DNA from: Pilatotrama ljubarskyi
Lineage: Eukaryota > Basidiomycota > Agaricomycetes > Polyporales > Polyporaceae
Reading direction: 5' to 3'
Assembly (NCBI GenBank): GCA_022385805.1
Contig: MU277737.1
Span: forward strand, 138,140-161,057
DNA length: 22,918 nucleotides
Part shown: positions 1-8,807 of the stretch, one piece after another
Numbering within the stretch: the first letter of the stretch is position 1
Layout of the letters: the number at the start of each line of letters is the position of its first letter
The notes under the pieces: generated by a model
Told to the model about the DNA's origin: nothing
Seen by the model: the letters and a program-made list of their open reading frames with translations, nothing else
Database searches by the model: none
Position numbers and translations under genes: made by a program

Positions 1-1
1 C

Positions 2-337
2 ATGGACGAGCACGCCGTGAGCGGGAACAACCTGTGGTCGCTCATCGTCAACTTCCTCACCGTCACGCCCGAGCGGGATGCGCACAAGCACAAGCATAAG
101 CACAAGTATAAGCACGAGCACGAGCACGAGCACGAGGTCGGAGGGACGCGGGCGGAGGCGGAGGCGGAGAACGGTGGGATGCAGAATGGGACGGTGGCTG
201 GAGAGAAGGGCGAGCGCGAGAAGGTTAAGGGCAAGTCGAGGAGGGAGAGGTTTGTGTCGCTGTTCGCACGTCTCGTGGCGGAGCATAGAAAGTCTAAGGG
301 CGCGAGTGAAGCTGCGAAGAGCGAGGGCGAGCAATGA
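2..337 (+). CDS. 3' end of an unrecognised gene with His-rich charged repeat (partial)
   Basis: An open frame enters from the left edge and ends at TGA 335-337. The visible part is 111 residues if counted from the ATG at position 2, but the true start probably lies outside the window. Visible in it: a short hydrophobic patch (NLWSLIVNFLTV, residues 10-21), an alternating His-Lys then His-Glu tract (residues 28-45), an Ala/Glu-rich linker, and a basic C-terminus with GKSRRERFVSLFARLVAEHR, which could form an amphipathic helix. I recognise no family and assign no function. It is convergent with the kinase gene that ends at 1351. The reading frame is probably real because it is GC-rich at third positions and free of stops to the window edge, but the low-complexity content weakens that argument. 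Confidence 0.5.
   Translation: MDEHAVSGNNLWSLIVNFLTVTPERDAHKHKHKHKYKHEHEHEHEVGGTRAEAEAENGGMQNGTVAGEKGEREKVKGKSRRERFVSLFARLVAEHRKSKGASEAAKSEGEQ
83..136 (+). repeat. In-frame CACAAG/CACGAG hexanucleotide repeat (His-Lys then His-Glu)
   Basis: Nine imperfect six-base units run without interruption. The first five encode His-Lys pairs (one His is replaced by Tyr through a TAT codon) and the last four encode His-Glu pairs. The switch from Lys to Glu comes from AAG to GAG at the second codon of each unit. The tract lies inside the partial coding region at the left edge, so its length can change without a frameshift. Confidence 0.85.
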
Positions 338-1350
338 CCCAGACTCCGTCTGTACGTGCTCGCGTCAACCCATCTTCCTTTATCTGTAACCCTTGGCTAT
401 GTTGTATACCCTATCGTACCTCACAGCCCTCTATTGCTCAGCAATATGTGTTTTGCGATTGACAGAGAACGCCGGGACAGACTTCCAGCTGCCATCCATC
501 TGTTGATATTTCATCCGACGTACAAGATTGCGAGCTCGCGTTGTTCCCTTTTTGTTAGGTTTGTATTCCAGCCTGTTTGTATTCCACGTCGCAACGCGCC
601 ACTCATGTATGTACATAACCGCCCGCGCGCGACGAATTCGAATATACCTCACGCGTTTGCACTCGGCCAAACGCGATATCTCGCCCTAGCTCTCGCGCGC
701 TCGATTCTACAACACCATCCTCGTCTTGAAGAACTTGATGTCACTTCGTTATCTCGCCCTCGTGCGGGGCCAATGCAGAACTAAGACTGGGTGTATAGAT
801 TGCGAGTGCATGCAGTGGTATGTAGTGGTATGTAGTTGGATAGCAGTCATAGTACACTGTAGACACAGCAGACGGAGCTTGATCACAGAACTACAGTATA
901 AACACAGTATGTACTGTACTATCGACGGGGAAAGCAATGCGATGGGATATGAGGGGGGGGCCAAATGAGGTCTATGAAGTATCGCGAGGCTACGGCCAGC
1001 TCGACGGCGGATCGAGCAGGGTATAGCGCGCTCAATCGGGGTGGAGTGACCCGCTGACCAGGACTACTCGGGAAGATGGTGCGCACATGCGGAAGGGAGC
1101 TTTCAATGGCGGCACACCAGGGAGTTAGGCACGTCACGGAGGGCAGGAGGATGTCAGCGGCGTTCCGAAAGCAATAGAAGAGGAGCGTGTCGCTGCAGCC
1201 GAGGAAGAGCGCTGACGAACTGTGTCAACCTGAGTGGACGACAGCAGGGTCACGGAGGGCCAGGTGCGATAGCGAGGCCGGAGGTGGTGGTCCCGAGGAC
1301 GAGGGCGGGAGCTGTCTGTCTGATACGGACGCTAGGGGCCACCATTACCA
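338..1350. other. Intergenic region between two convergent genes
   Basis: About 1 kb between the stop of the left-edge gene and the stop of FunK1 kinase A. It must contain both 3' untranslated regions. I see no conserved protein in any frame. Small features only: two tandem copies of a ten-base unit (GTGGTATGTA) at 815-834, further GTATGTA words nearby, and a G run at 953-960. Confidence 0.6.
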
Positions 1351-4005
1351 TTACCGAACTCTGCTCCGCTTCGCGGGCTTGCCGATGCGCTCGGCGAGGA
1401 CCTCCGAGCTCCGCTTGGTGCCCTTTACCACCGGATCCTTTGCAGGAACCCAAGCCTTCTCCGGCTTCCTGTCTTCGCAACGATCTTCCTTCGGCCACTT
1501 CTGGCTGAGCGCGGTGTACAGCTCGTTCAACATAGGTCCATGCGAACTGAGATTTTTCGCGAGCTGCTCGAGCTCCCTCCGCGATTTCTTCGGCGAAGGA
1601 CCGGGCTTCTGCGCCGCAGTATGGTGGCCGGGTAGATCCAGAATCGTCGACGATGGCGATGGGACTGGCGATGAACTTGCGCTTCCTGTACTACTCAATT
1701 CCTCTGCCGCCTCCAACTCCTTCTCCGGTCCCATTTCGGCGAGGATGCCGCTGGCCGAGGGCACGGCGGCGTCGTCCTCGTCTTCATCATCAGAGGCCTC
1801 TACATCTTCGTCTATCGGAGTTTGCGGGAGGGTGTAGTAGGCATGGAACCAAGAAAGGAAGGTCTTGAATAACTGATTCATCGGATGCTTATGCTTCGCT
1901 GGCTTGCCTGGCCAGTGGAAGCGGAGGGCAGCATTCGGGTGGCTTTTCTCCTCGTCGTTGTAGAGAGAAATGCGTATGACGCCGTCCCTCATGGCGCTGA
2001 GCTTCGCCCATCCGCATAGGTGACCCGTTGTGGTAGGGGAATAGCCGTCGAAGTAGTCGTCCAAGAACTGCGGGACACGATCCGGGTCGCAATTGTGAGG
2101 GAGGAAGCGGATCGCGATGTAGAGTAGGACGTGGAAGAAGGACTCCAGCTCGTCTTGCACAACGATCACCTTCTTGTGGTCATTCAGAGCGTTGGCGGAT
2201 AAGAATCGCCAGGTACCCTGTGGAATTGGCATCGCGTAAGTGCTACTAAGTGTACTGATATCAGATAGCTGCCGTACCGTTCGGTCTGGCTGTCGCCCCT
2301 CCCCGTTTTGGTGAGCGAGGTGCTTCGAGAGCTCCCAGTCGTTGAGGAGGCCTTGCCATTTGCCGTCTGCCCTTCGATACAGTAGTATGTTCCCGGCGCT
2401 GATGTCGCGATGAATGATGCCCTTCGCATATGCTTGCTGGTGGGCTATAAGCACAGGAATGTCAGCAGAATTGTAAACGTTGGGCGGCAGACAAGGCTCA
2501 CCTTTCACGCAGCAATACAGAGCCGTGACGAGCTCCGCGCCGTTGGTGAACTCCTCTATCGACTTCCCCACCTCCTTCACAGCGAGCCGGTAGTGCTGGT
2601 GATGCTTCAAGTGACAGTCCTTCTCCGGGTAAAGCTCTGCCCAAACGGCTTGAGTCTTCGTCACCTGGCCCGCGATGTCACCGTGACAGATAAGGGTAGG
2701 GACGAACTCGACCTTATGGTGGCGAAGGGTTTCAAGGATGACGCCTTCCTTGTCGATCTGATCGCTAACGACACGCCAAGCATCCTTGAGGTAGACGAAG
2801 TTGTCGTCCTTCTCGTCCGCCGGAAGTGCGATGTATCCACGAGTGGCGCGACCGGCGACGCCGGGAGCTCTGAAATGCGGCTTGCCAACGAGGTAGTACC
2901 GCGGCCGCTCCGGATGGGCTTCGTCCGGAACCTGTAGCTTCCACCACGGCCAATCCTCGTCGAGCAGCTTCTTGAAGGACTGGCCGACGTAGTCGCTCTC
3001 CGCCACGTTCTCCACGCGATCCCTCATCCGATCCGCCTCCTTCGAACGTGGCTTCAGGCGTACAGCGGTCGTATCGTGCCCGCGATCGGCATCAGAGAGG
3101 CGGGAGTAGCACCAGAGAAAGCGCGCGAGCTTGGCACCCTCTTTCCTATAAAGAAATTTGTGCGTGGCAAAGATCCCGGACCGGTCTACGCGGACGATGC
3201 GAGCGAACTTGCCGAGGAAGAGGATCATGTACTGGTAGGTGCGATGCTGATAGTCGAAGACAAGCTCCATGTAGGAGAGGATCTGCCCGAGGACCTTCCT
3301 GCGATCGTCGGCGTTGGGCTCGTCGTTGTCGATCTTTTCGTCGAAAGGATCGCCGCCCCTCTCGTTCAACTTGCATTCGATCGCTATCTCGATAGAGGAC
3401 CAGTCCGTGCGACCATATTCTCCCCCGCGGACAACCTCGAGTCGGTCAAGTGCGCTGGTCGGGTACATTCCGCAATCGACGGCTTGTCCAGAGCCATCTG
3501 GTGAGTCGCCTTTGTGAGGAGTCGCGATGAACTTGTATCCAGGGCACAGGAGGGCACCATTGAGCGCAGTGGTCTGAAATCCATCCATCAGCAACAGAGC
3601 GATATGCATGGTCAGCGTGACACTCACGATCTTGCGATACATGGCCTTCTCGGAATTCGAGTCGCTCATGCCTTTGAATGGGTTTGTCGAAGGTGGCTGC
3701 AGTAGTTCGGCAGCAGCTCTGGTGGCGGACCTCGTAGTGCGCCTGGATGACGAATGACGGCGCAAAGATGCCAGTTTGAGGGCCGTAGCGGTCTTTAGGG
3801 AGCTCGAAAACTTGGATTTGGATGCCGTCGTCGCCGCCTCGGGAAGGAACTCCTTGACGAACTTGTCGTAGTCGATGCAGGTGATCTTCCGGAGCATGGT
3901 GTAACGCAGCTCCGCTCTTTTGGACTCCAAGTCTCCTGTCACAGCAAAACGCGAGGCAGTCCGGAAAGACTTGCGTGGAGTATCGTTAGCATCGACTTTT
4001 GACAT
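1351..4005 (-). CDS. FunK1-type fungal protein kinase A (4 exons, 827 aa)
   Basis: Exons, in minus-strand order: 4005-3628, 3573-2502, 2444-2278, 2217-1351. Introns are 54, 57 and 60 nt. The protein is a FunK1 kinase, a fungal-specific Ser/Thr-kinase-like family; its substrates are unknown. Residues 126-280 form the conserved N-terminal module, with GRTDWSSIEIAIECK and later RIVRVDRSG. The kinase core has K389 (YLKDAWR, the beta-3 lysine), E402 (KEGVILE, helix C), HRDISAGN with D497 and N502, NDWELSK with D519 in place of DFG, then GTWRFLSANAL and DELESFFHVLLY. The C-terminal third is acidic and Ser-rich and ends in a basic, nuclear-signal-like tail (KRSS...KRSRVR). The introns were placed by alignment to kinase B at 18435-21129, which has them at the same positions. 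All three are multiples of three with no stop, so the unspliced gene also reads as one 884-codon frame. The start is the first ATG before the shared motif RAELRYTM. Confidence 0.93.
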   Translation of the reverse strand: MSKVDANDTPRKSFRTASRFAVTGDLESKRAELRYTMLRKITCIDYDKFVKEFLPEAATTASKSKFSSSLKTATALKLASLRRHSSSRRTTRSATRAAAELLQPPSTNPFKGMSDSNSEKAMYRKIVSVTLTMHIALLLMDGFQTTALNGALLCPGYKFIATPHKGDSPDGSGQAVDCGMYPTSALDRLEVVRGGEYGRTDWSSIEIAIECKLNERGGDPFDEKIDNDEPNADDRRKVLGQILSYMELVFDYQHRTYQYMILFLGKFARIVRVDRSGIFATHKFLYRKEGAKLARFLWCYSRLSDADRGHDTTAVRLKPRSKEADRMRDRVENVAESDYVGQSFKKLLDEDWPWWKLQVPDEAHPERPRYYLVGKPHFRAPGVAGRATRGYIALPADEKDDNFVYLKDAWRVVSDQIDKEGVILETLRHHKVEFVPTLICHGDIAGQVTKTQAVWAELYPEKDCHLKHHQHYRLAVKEVGKSIEEFTNGAELVTALYCCVKGEPCLPPNVYNSADIPVLIAHQQAYAKGIIHRDISAGNILLYRRADGKWQGLLNDWELSKHLAHQNGEGRQPDRTVRQLSDISTLSSTYAMPIPQGTWRFLSANALNDHKKVIVVQDELESFFHVLLYIAIRFLPHNCDPDRVPQFLDDYFDGYSPTTTGHLCGWAKLSAMRDGVIRISLYNDEEKSHPNAALRFHWPGKPAKHKHPMNQLFKTFLSWFHAYYTLPQTPIDEDVEASDDEDEDDAAVPSASGILAEMGPEKELEAAEELSSTGSASSSPVPSPSSTILDLPGHHTAAQKPGPSPKKSRRELEQLAKNLSSHGPMLNELYTALSQKWPKEDRCEDRKPEKAWVPAKDPVVKGTKRSSEVLAERIGKPAKRSRVR

Positions 4006-7000
4006 GGTGTAGCAGCGAAGGGCTACATACCAAGCGCAGAGGACCGATTTATATGTGCAGTGAGCTTAGCCACACTACACAAGATCGGCGTCAGGTAATT
4101 GTGTTGCACAGGACAGCTGCTATTGAGGCTGGAAGCAGATGGCTCTGGTCACTTGGTGGTGGCTAAGGTGAACGCGTGCAGGTTCAGAAGCGCCGGACGC
4201 GCGACAACATGCGTGGGCGCTTACCGACGCGTGCAGCGTGACTCTTTGTATCGTGACGGCGCCCATCTGCGCGCCATCCGATTCGTGTTCTCAAAGAGCT
4301 GCTTTTCCGGTGACGCGAGGGCCGTATCGGTGCAAGACTGATATAATCGAGAAAGTGTGCGAAGATCGGCGCCGTGACGAGAGGGGCAGCTTGGTAGTGC
4401 GACTGAGCCAGTGCGGTGGCTGTGCAGCAACTTGGAGACTCGCCTGCCAAAGGCCTGACTCCGCCTTGGATATGAACTGGTCCGAGTTGATCACCGAGCT
4501 TATATCTTTTACTCTAAATTCAGCCGGAGACCCTTCATACGGGTTCTTAGGCTTTGAGACTACCAGCACTCACCCAGAGGATCGTTTGAGCCTTTTCGCA
4601 GCATGGTGAGACGACGCGGATTCCGCGAGTTCTGAACCCCTGAAGCTGAATGTCCGTCGCGAATGTGGTCCTGAGGGACTATCATGAAACCGTACGACTT
4701 TCTCGTACTAGCAATAGTGCTTTATATACTGTAATCACCGTAGTATCAGTGACACGCTTCTTCCGACTGCATTCGCCCCCACCTCAGCGTGAGTCTCTTG
4801 CTTGCCCCGCTGCACAGAACTATGACGTCAGAACCACATCTAGGTGTGCAGCAGATATCTGAAACGAGTCTTGGAAATATACGGTACGAATATGAAGCTA
4901 GGCTTGTGACGATCAGGGGCCATACGAGTGGAACCCGAGTCGTAGAGGATTCAGCTCCGAGAAATGAATGTGATCCCGCGCTTGGCCAGCAGTAGGTCGA
5001 TGAGCGACGCAGAGAAGAAGCATACAAATTAAGATGAGGCAGACCCAACAATGGATAGGGTGGCAGGGGATGCAAGCTTCTGCACGCTATGCGACCTCGA
5101 GTGTTGAGGAGGGCGCCAGCGCCGGCACGCACTATGAGACACCTTGCGACGGCTGAAACGAGACGAGCCACAGGCTCGCCTACCGCCCGGGGCTTGAATG
5201 TTGTCAATCGTGCCGGAGAAGCGTGAGTCCTCGCCGACTACGTTCACAACTTGACAAGGAAAACGGCAGCGCGTGTTTCGGACTGGGGGTCGCGCGTCAA
5301 TTTCCATCGCTAAGATAGTGATCTGGATGTGAGAGACCAGGACATGGTGACACTTTCAAGTAGAGGACAAGAATGTAGTATGCATGTCGAGTTCGTTCAT
5401 GCGGGCAGTCTCTTGCGGCGGCAATGATTGAGACGAGTCTGTGTCTACTTACTCCTAGGCTGGTCGTTCAATCCTGGTTCAATTCTACGTCAGGAGGAGA
5501 AGTGTCTGAGAAAAATACCTTTGTTTGTGATCCCCTACATGTTCATGACGCTCATGCGCGGGATTGGACGCGATGATGCAGTCGGAAGAAACGTTGCGCA
5601 GCCCCGCTGCCCCGATCTGAAGCTTGAAGCGCCCAAGGCGATACAAGGGCTTGGGCGCCTCGGGACGGTGACCATGATGGTCCTCGCCATCACCCACAGG
5701 GTCCCCGCCCACGCAGCGTACAGCGGCAGGAGGGTATATAGCAGTGCAGTCGTCATTCGCATGGGGGTTTCCGGAACTTCCACCTCCCTCAGTGTCCCTG
5801 CGTGCAAGGTGCTCTCACTGCTGTCTCCGGACCGTGAACTCTGAAGAAACCAAGCACTGGACTTCATCTCTGGTTTTCGGACCTGCCGGTGCTTCCGACA
5901 GCACGTGAGATACAGCGCCGTGAAGATTCTCTGGACTGTCGTTCATATCCATGAGTTTGTCGACAACATGGTCGCCGTCGCTTTGCGCCCGGACATGTGT
6001 GAGGTGCGCATCCTCGTTCAGCTCATCTTAGCGTCGGACCGTTCACTCATGCTCGCTGGCTTGTTCAATGCAGATCTTGTGGTCAGGAGTTGCTCAAGCA
6101 GTTCACCTGCGCTGTCTGGCCATTACCTATGCCGCTATATCGTAGTCCATTATGCGAACGATAGAACATGGTCTACGGTCTGAGCACGCGAGGGTGCGCC
6201 TGTGATGGTCATGAGGGTCGTGAGTGCCTCCCTTGCAAGCGGGGGACGATAAGACACCAGCTCGGGTGTATCATAGCATAGGTCAGTCGTATTGCATCTA
6301 CGTCCGAGTCTTGCAATCAACCAACGGCTCGTCCGTGTAGCATTTCCCCTCCCAGTACGTCAGCTTGTCTCTCCGTCATACAATCCCTGTCCTTTACGTG
6401 GGTGCGGCTCAATGGCATCCTCTTTCTCTCTTCGCCAACGCGCAATCCTCCCGACCAGAGCTGCTCGACACCGCATGCTCGCCGCTCCTCCGAGTTGTCC
6501 AATGCGGTTGCAGATGAACCCCAGGGCCCTGCACCAGTCCATACGGACACTCAGTACCCAGCGCCGGTCCACGTAAAGATAGAGCAGACACCGGAGTTCA
6601 CAGACGAAGCACGTCTACCACGTCCATGGTATGACCTCCACTTGCCCATCTCGCCGTCAAGTTCAGTTCGCGATCGGAAGCCTGCTCGCGCCAGTAACTT
6701 TGCAGCTGTCTCGCTGACGTACAAGCCCTCCATCGTGCGTCGAAAAGGATGCCCGCATTCACGATAGGCAAACTCTATGGCGCACCCAGCGCACGGCTCC
6801 CTCGAACCACTGCCAGCTCATGTCAAGAATACTTCCCGCGCCGTCCTGTACAGTCTCATCAGCCTACGAAGTCCTCTTTGACGGTTGGTACCCTGAACCT
6901 TGGCGGCGAACTACGGTCGACCCTTCTCTCCCCTGCTCGTCGACGAAACGGATCCCCGCGCCGGACGTGGAGGTAACTTAGGCACTACCAACATCCTGGA

Positions 7001-7480
7001 GTGCAGTACCGCTGCTGAGGTAAGTTTAAGAGTCCGGTCGTGTGCCACGTCTCCATGCATCCTACTGGCTCGCGGGGCTCGTGTTCTGGCCTCGCGTCGT
7101 CCCACACGCCAGCACGATCCCGCGCTTTCTCCCGCGAAGATGAACGGGCATCCCTTTCGTCAAGTTGGTCCGGACCCAGTCCCGTTAGTTTGGCGTAGGT
7201 TCGACGTTGTGTCGTACTCCTCGCCCTTCGGCGGTGCAAGGCTGGAGCCTTTTCAGCCTGTCCTGAGCACAACGTACCCGCGGACATTCACCGCGCAGCT
7301 CCTATCTTCTCTATCACACATTCACTCCAGGTTCTCCCGCTGCCTCCGTCGAGCGTCAGCACCAGATGGCAGAACGTGTGTATGGGGACACGTTCTCGGC
7401 ACGCGCCGGCACGCGCTGCGGCGGGGACGTGCGTCTCGGGACCGTCACGGCGACGTCATCCGTGTTGGCTGCAGCCCGTG
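4006..7480. other. 3.5-kb stretch without a defensible gene
   Basis: I found no recognisable family in six frames. Two open stretches deserve mention. On the minus strand, 5867-5535 encodes 110 residues with one strongly hydrophobic segment (MTTALLYTLLPLYAAWAGTL and following); it could be a small membrane protein or the remnant of one. On the plus strand, 6402-6767 encodes 121 Pro/Ser-rich residues of mixed composition that match nothing I know. Scattered GTGAGT/GTAAGT donors (for example 7021 plus) do not join into a convincing exon chain. A CACGTG palindrome lies at 5902-5907. The right end, upstream of 7593, is the metallothionein promoter. Confidence 0.5.
4047..4053 (-). promoter_or_regulatory. 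Probable TATA box of FunK1 kinase A
   Basis: TATAAAT on the minus strand, about 42 nt upstream of the kinase ATG at 4005. The short leader between them contains GGTATGTA, a word that also occurs in the leader of kinase B. Position and sequence fit a TATA element, but no transcript start is known. Confidence 0.45.
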
Positions 7481-7535
7481 CTCAGCCACATCCCCTATAT
7501 AGTCCCCTCCCCAACCGGTCTGCGTCCCTATCCAA
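7452..7535 (+). promoter_or_regulatory. Metallothionein promoter: CRE-like site, paired CCCCT elements, TATA box, CCAAT
   Basis: Seen in order: GACGTCAT at 7452-7459 (CRE/ATF-like), CCCCT at 7492-7496, TATATAG at 7496-7502, CCCCT at 7504-7508, and CCAAT at 7531-7535 (probably within the leader). The TATA box is 91 nt upstream of the metallothionein ATG. CCCCT is the core of the yeast stress-response element, and finding two of them either side of the TATA box fits a stress- or metal-inducible gene. I see no clear copy of the animal metal-response element. Function is inferred from motifs only. Confidence 0.5.
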
Positions 7536-7592
7536 TCCACTACATCCTCACAGCTCCTCTGCATACTTCACTTCACCACACTCGATATCGCA

Positions 7593-7945
7593 ATGGCCAA
7601 CACTTGCACCTGCCAGAACGCCTGCAGGTGAGCCTCGTCCCTGTTCTCTTCGCCGCTCACTTCCGTTCTGTGCACCTCGTCGTCGAGTTCAAATACAGTA
7701 CTGACTGGTCGCAAACGTTTATAGCGCCTGCGGCCCCTCCGGCACCGGCTGCGCGTGCCCAAAGGGCAAGTGCAACTGCCAGAACTGCGTCAACAAGGCC
7801 AACAACTCCGTACGCACCCCTCCCTCCTCCCACCCTTCCCCCTTTTCCTCGCGTACTGATTCACCCTTGCGAACAGTGCGGCTGTGACAGCGCCAAGGAG
7901 TGCGTCTGCGCCAAGGAGGGCAAGTCCTGCTCCTGCGGCAAGTGA
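7593..7945 (+). CDS. Metallothionein (3 exons, 62 aa, 15 Cys)
   Basis: Exons 7593-7627, 7725-7809, 7877-7945; introns 97 and 67 nt with branch-like TACTGAC and TACTGAT before the acceptors. The spliced protein has 62 residues and 15 cysteines (5, 7, 11, 14, 21, 23, 28, 30, 33, 41, 43, 49, 51, 58, 60), six of them starting Cys-X-Cys pairs. It has no aromatic residues or histidine, and Lys lies near many Cys. This is the signature of a metallothionein: a cytosolic thiolate protein that binds Cu(I), Zn(II) or Cd(II) and buffers excess metal. Nine Cys precede and six follow a Cys-free linker (VNKANNS, residues 34-40), suggesting two metal clusters. The second intron falls exactly at the end of that linker. 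The start is the only ATG giving the Cys-rich frame. Which metal it prefers cannot be read from the sequence. Confidence 0.95.
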
Positions 7946-8807
7946 AACGCGCACGTCTCTGAACGCGCAGTGCACGTCAGATGGTGCTGTATAATGTGAG
8001 GGTTGACGAGGGTTGATGTGGCCTGGCCAGTCTGATGCTCGCAATGTATGAATAGCGCTAGCCAAGAGTTCCGTGTATCAGTATGCTGTCTCTGATGACA
8101 CGAGTGTACCATGAGAACTCGGGAGGTCGATGGATAGCACGTACACTACTCGCATGTCGTCCGTAATGAGGAGCAATGCTTCTTCCACAAGTTCCGTTGT
8201 CCCCCACGCCGGCACGCTCAGTATCAACGGTTTCACAGTGAGCATCCCAACATCCAAACGACGCACCTGTAGCGATCTTTCTAGCTCGAGTGGTCTGTTC
8301 GATGCATACCTTGACATACCTACCTTACAGCAACTTCTTGATGGAGCGTCGACTCTGTCCTCTCCCGTTCCCGGTCGCATGCCATGAAGCACTTGTGCGA
8401 CCAGACGGTCACCAAGTAAGGCCACCGACACGCCGCACGCTGATCGTATGCATGTCCGGGCCGAGGCTCGAGGAGGAGCCTCGGCGAGCTTCACTGCGAC
8501 GTTGAGCAGTCTCAGCGAAGCACACATGTATACCGTACCACGCCATGGCCGACCGTGACGTGCGCGCTGGCTTCACCTTCCTGCAGGCGTCCAAGTTGGG
8601 AGGATACTGTATCAGCGATGCTCGCTCCGCGGCCAAATGTCACGGATCATGCATATCCAGCGCGACCCTCGGTTCCGAAAACGGCATCGCACCTATCTAA
8701 CATACTGCCCATGCAATTCAGATGACAACCACCGAGCGAACGCACAAGCACGCACCACAACACAACAGCGGTATCTCCCAGGGCCCAGCTCGATTCCCGT
8801 CCCAACA
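7946..8807. other. Intergenic region between convergent metallothionein and TRAPPC11 genes
   Basis: This holds the 3' untranslated regions of both genes. A short direct repeat (GAGGGTTGA, twice) lies at about 7998-8016. A plus-strand open frame at 8130-8387 and an overlapping minus-strand frame at 8527-8078 show no recognisable family. I treat both as chance. Confidence 0.5.

Noticed and set aside
1187..1837. 216-codon plus-strand open frame
   Set aside because: It lies antisense to exon 4 of FunK1 kinase A and its composition mirrors the acidic/Ser-rich tail on the other strand; no family.
6900..7502. 200-codon plus-strand open frame upstream of the metallothionein
   Set aside because: It runs through the metallothionein promoter and TATA box, is low in conserved features, and contains a GTAAGT that leads to no supported exon chain.
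8130..8387. Plus-strand ORF starting MDSTYTT, considered as a small gene or mating pheromone precursor
   Set aside because: It has no CaaX end and no family. A possible GTGAGC...TTACAG intron inside gives only an unremarkable 54-residue peptide.
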